Assembly (NCBI RefSeq): GCF_014647975.1
Contig: NZ_BMQF01000009.1
Location: 227,205 to 291,204 of the forward strand
Reading direction: 5' to 3'
From: Streptomyces fumigatiscleroticus
Lineage (GTDB): Bacteria > Actinomycetota > Actinomycetes > Streptomycetales > Streptomycetaceae
Length of the DNA: 64,000 nt
The notes under the pieces were generated by a model. It was not told where the DNA came from and made no database searches. It worked only from the letters and a program-made list of their open reading frames with translations. The stretch's first letter is position 1. The number at the start of each line of letters is the position of its first letter. The translations under genes were made by a program, and so were the position numbers. Shown piece by piece: positions 60,914-64,000 of this stretch.

Positions 60914-62646
60914 CATGGTGGTCGGAGGCCGAGCCAGGGGGTGGGGGCCGTGTCGCTGCGTCCGCGAAAGAGCACGAGCATCCCGGCCACGACCAGGAGG
61001 ACGGCGTGGGCGAGCTGCCCGAGGGGTGCCCCTGCGATGCTGGTCCGGGACCGGCTGGGAGAGTTGTTCGAGGACGAGCAGTTCGCCGGCTGGTATCCGG
61101 TCAACGGCTGTCCCTCGTTGTCGGCGTCACAGCTGGCGCTGGTCAGCGTCTTGCAGTTCGCGGAGGACCTCACTGACCGGCAGGCTGCGGATGCGGTGCG
61201 GCTGCGGATTGACTTCAAGTACGCGCTCGGCCTCGAGCTCGAGGACGCCGGCTTCCACTACTCCGTGCTGAGCGAGTTCCGTGCCCGGCTGGCCGAGGAC
61301 GGCCGGGCGGATCGGCTGCTGCAGATGATGCTCGACCGTCTGGTGGCAGCCGGGCTGCTGAAAGGCCGGGGTCGGCAGCGCACGGATGCCACTCATGTGC
61401 TGGCGGCGGCGCGGCGGTTGAGCCGGCTGGAGCTGGCGGGCGAGAGCGTGCGGGCGGCCCTGGAGGAGCTCGCGGCATGCGATGCCGGCTGGCTGGCGCC
61501 CTTGATCGAACCGGAGCGGGGCAAGCGCTACGGTCGGAAGGTCGACATCGGCAAGGTGCCCGGCGGCAGGCCGGGGGCCGTGGCCCGGGCCGAGGAGTTC
61601 GGCCGGGACGGGCAGAAGATCCTCACCGCCGCCTGGGCGGCCGACGCCCCGGCCCGGCTGCGGAGCCTGCCGCAGGCGGAGATCCTGCGGCAGGTCTGGC
61701 TGCACCAGTTCTACTGGGACGCCGGAGGACGTCTGCGCTGGCGGGAGGGCACCGCCCTGCCCCCGGCCGCACTGCGGTTCGACTCGCCCTACGACACCGA
61801 CGCGCACTACTGCGTCAAAGGGGGACACCGCCTGGAGCGGATATCGCGTCCACCTCACCGAGACCTGTGACCAAAGCTCACCGCATCTTCTCGTGCACGT
61901 GGCCACCACCATCGCTCCCGTCCAGGACGGGCAGCTGACCGAGGTGATCCACGACGATCTGGCCGCCCGCCGGCTGGCCCCGGCCGAGCACGTCGTGGAC
62001 ACCGCCTACCTCACCCCCGCCCAGATCGAGCGGGCTCAACAGGTCCACGGCATCACCCTGCTCGGTCCGGTCGCCGCCGGCCACAGCCACCAGGCCAAGG
62101 CCGGGCAGGGCTTCGACAAGACGGCCTTCACCATCGACTGGGACGCCCGGCGGGCCACCTGCCCGCAGGGCGCGATCAGTTGCGCATGGCGGCCACTGCA
62201 CGTCAGCGGGCACGACTACATCCAGATCCAGTTCGCCAAGAAGGACTGCCTGGCCTGCCCGGTCCGCACCCAGTGCACCGACTCCGCCGACCGGCCGCGA
62301 GCCCTCGCCCTGCTGCCCCGCCAGTCCCTGCACGAAATCCAGACCCACAACCGGCGCGAACAGCGGACTTCGCAATGGCAGCGGCGGTATGCCATTCGCG
62401 CTGGAATCGAGGCCACCCTGTCCCAGGCCGTCCGCACCCGTGGCCTGCGCAGAAGCCGCTACCGCGGGCTCGCCCGCACCCACGTCCAGCACGTGCTGAC
62501 CGCCAGGGCCTGCAACTTCACCCGCCTCGCGGACTGGTTCGACACCTCACCGACCTCTTCACGCCGGGACACCGACTTCCGCACGTTGTGCGCAGCCGCA
62601 GGACTCGTCACCGCTTGATCACCCACAAGATCGCCAACAGAGTCAC
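60861..62646 (+). mobile_element. IS1182-family insertion sequence
   Basis: Left inverted repeat GTGATTCTGTTGGCGATC (60861-60878) and right repeat GATCGCCAACAGAGTCAC (62629-62646) differ at one base. No obvious target duplication was seen. The transposase (61037-62618) is a typical ~530-residue IS1182 protein (RLGELFEDEQFAGWYPVNGC, VDTAYLTPAQIERAQQVHGI, CPVRTQCTDS) but is broken by a shift. Confidence 0.85.
61037..62618 (+). pseudogene. IS1182 transposase split by +1 frameshift
   Basis: ATG 61037 opens the N-terminal part (through DTDAHYCVKGG at ~61822). A run of five G (61819-61823) appears to have one extra base; in the next frame the protein continues as DTAWSGYRVHLTETCDQSSP, then HVATTIAPVQDGQLTEVIHD, to the stop at 62618. 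The element is therefore probably not autonomous unless frameshifting occurs. Confidence 0.8.
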
Positions 62647-62656
62647 GGCATTGATC

Positions 62657-62857
62657 CTAGGCCTGTTCCTCGAACGATGGGGACGCACTCCCGGCGCCCG
62701 CGAGTGGATCGAAGTCGACGGCGAGCGCGTCATGATCGGACCCTGGCTGGCCAAGGCCCGCACCAAACTCAACGCCGGACAACTGCCCTACAAACACGCC
62801 AAGTTGTTGTCCGAGACCCTCGGCGGGCACGGGACCACCCCGGTTGACCAGCCCTGA
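62657..62857 (+). pseudogene. Helicase-associated-domain C-terminal scrap
   Basis: WGRTPGAREWIEVDGERVMI then GPWLAKARTKLNAGQLPYKH and AKLLSETLGG resembles one helicase-associated (HA) repeat found at the end of actinobacterial helicase-like proteins. It lacks any upstream domain and starts directly after the IS1182 right end. Confidence 0.45.
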
Positions 62858-63167
62858 GTACAACCCGAACGGAAGGCCGCTGCCGTTCCAACAACAGGTA
62901 AGACAGCTAACTCGAACCTTCCATAGTCTCTGCCCAGGGAAGCAGGCTTACCTTGTAAGCTGAGCACGAACATGGCCGAGTTCTGACTGTTGGTCAGGTA
63001 CCTGAAAAGTGGAGATGGCTAAGAAGCCGTTGTCGTATCGCTCTTGGTAGGTGTGAGTTCGAGGCCGTCGACTCGGTCGGGTGATGCTGTGGCCGTCCGG
63101 GCATGAGAGCGGGGCCTCCCGTACAGCTCGTGGGTGTCGAATCCAGCCGAGCAACAGGAGGCCCCTG

Positions 63168-64000
63168 GTGCTGCAGTCTTCCGTGCCGACGCCGATGTCG
63201 TCCAACCAGGCTTCTCCGGAGTGTGATTGCCTCGCTCACCGGTTCGGGAACGCCGTGGACCGGCCGTACAGGCGCCCGAGGTACCCGTCGGACATGAGCG
63301 ACGCGGAGTGGGCGGTCGTACGCGACGCGATGCCGGTCCCCGGCTGGCTGGAGGGCCGCGGCGGCCAGCCGGAGAGCTACTGCCACCGGCAGATGGTCGA
63401 CGCGGTGCGCTACCTGGTCGCGGGCGGCATCGCCTGGCGGGCGATGCCCGCGGACTTTCCCGTGTGGGACCGCGTCTGTGCCTTCTTCCGGCGCTGGCGG
63501 GACAAGGGCCTGACCGCCGAGTTCCACGACCGTCTGCGCGAGCGGGTCCGCATGGTCGCGGGCCGGGATGCGGAGCCGACGGCCGGCATCATCGATGCGC
63601 AGTGGGTGCGGGGAGCCGCCTCGGTGCCGGCCGCGACCAGGGGCTTGGACGGCGGGAAGAAGGTCGACGGCCGCAAGCGGCGCATCGTGGTGGACCCCCT
63701 CGGACTGCTGCTGGCGGTGACGGTGACCGCGACCTCGGTCACCGACCGGGAGGCGGGGCAGGCACTGCTGGCCCGGCTGCACGAGCGGCGCTGGCGCGTC
63801 ACGCGGTGTGGGCCGACGGCGGCTACACCGGCCGCCTGGTCGACGTCGTCCGCGACGCCTGGCGGATCGCGCTGACCGTGATCAGACGCAGCGACGACAC
63901 CGGCGGTTTCACCGTGCTGCCGAAGAGGTGGCTGGTGGAGACGCGTCAAGCACAGTGCACTCATGGAGTCGGATCGGTTGGTGTGTCGTCGGTCTCGTTC
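63168..64000 (+). pseudogene. IS5-family transposase, frameshifted and truncated by the window end
   Basis: GTG 63168 with AGGAGG 6 nt upstream. N-terminal domain YPSDMSDAEWAVVRDAMPVP and the first catalytic Asp region (GIIDAQWVRGAA), then VDPLGLLLAVTVTATSVTDR. A one-base shift near 63808 moves it to VWADGGYTGRLVDVVRDAWR and ALTVIRRSDDTGGFTVLPKR up to WLVET (~63941), after which the sequence is unrelated. It lacks the C-terminal catalytic Glu. Confidence 0.75.

Overview
The window is very GC-rich, with third-position G/C bias, GTG/TTG starts, secreted lipoproteins, Tat substrates, a MocR regulator, DUF6233 fragments and actinobacterial transposases. This points to a Streptomyces-type actinomycete, probably an accessory or arm-like chromosomal segment because about a quarter of it is decayed genes and insertion-sequence debris. 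No rRNA, tRNA or CRISPR array was seen.

Layout. 0.3-10.9 kb: secreted phospholipase-D-like protein, a divergent giant RHS/YD-repeat surface protein followed by a small lipoprotein, then a secreted M1 metallopeptidase whose 5' end is spliced to universal-stress-protein and MFS debris. 11-18.6 kb: an unknown intracellular protein, GH3 and amidohydrolase remnants, a CitG/MdcB-like protein, a Tat-exported intradiol dioxygenase and an OmpR-type two-component pair. 18.6-22.9 kb: decayed sigma-factor pieces on both strands, a PQQ-propeller membrane protein and a frameshifted small membrane protein. 22.9-26.2 kb: MocR regulator divergent from an AhpD-like protein and an MFS exporter. 26.2-33.6 kb: ISL3 and IS701 debris, then a ~4.5 kb gene for a four-module terpenoid enzyme, then broken FUSC, zinc-ribbon and DUF6233 genes. 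33.8-45.2 kb: a pentose-utilisation region, with a LacI regulator, an ABC importer with a GH3 glycosidase in bxlEFGA-like order, and a xylonate/arabinonate dehydratase plus a FAH-family dehydratase under a FadR-type regulator. 45.2-46.6 and 50.6-52.3 kb: IS630, IS5, IS3 and IS30 wreckage flanking a large secreted amidase-domain protein with a small membrane partner. 52.3-59 kb: a tightly overlapping six-gene operon for a cryptic aminocyclitol-type product. 59.3-64 kb: a tandem remnant and near-complete AMP-forming ligase interrupted by an IS1182 element, then a helicase-associated-domain scrap and a broken IS5 element.

The two most interesting systems are chemical. (1) The gene at 27547-32079 (minus strand) joins, in one frame, a class I terpene synthase (DDxxD, NDxxSxxxD, RY), a class II cyclase (DVDTT plus QW-like repeats), a BBE-type FAD oxidase with both predicted flavin-linking residues (His and Cys), and a GXWXG/DUF4334 module. 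It could carry out class I chemistry, class II cyclisation and oxidation on one chain. (2) The operon at 52300-58962 encodes a 2-deoxy-scyllo-inosose-synthase-like cyclase, a DegT aminotransferase resembling the inosose aminotransferases, two GT2 glycosyltransferases, an MFS exporter and a methyltransferase, without the dehydrogenase of classical 2-deoxystreptamine pathways. Secondary candidates are the RHS-lipoprotein and amidase-membrane protein pairs, which have the layout of an effector with a neighbouring protector.
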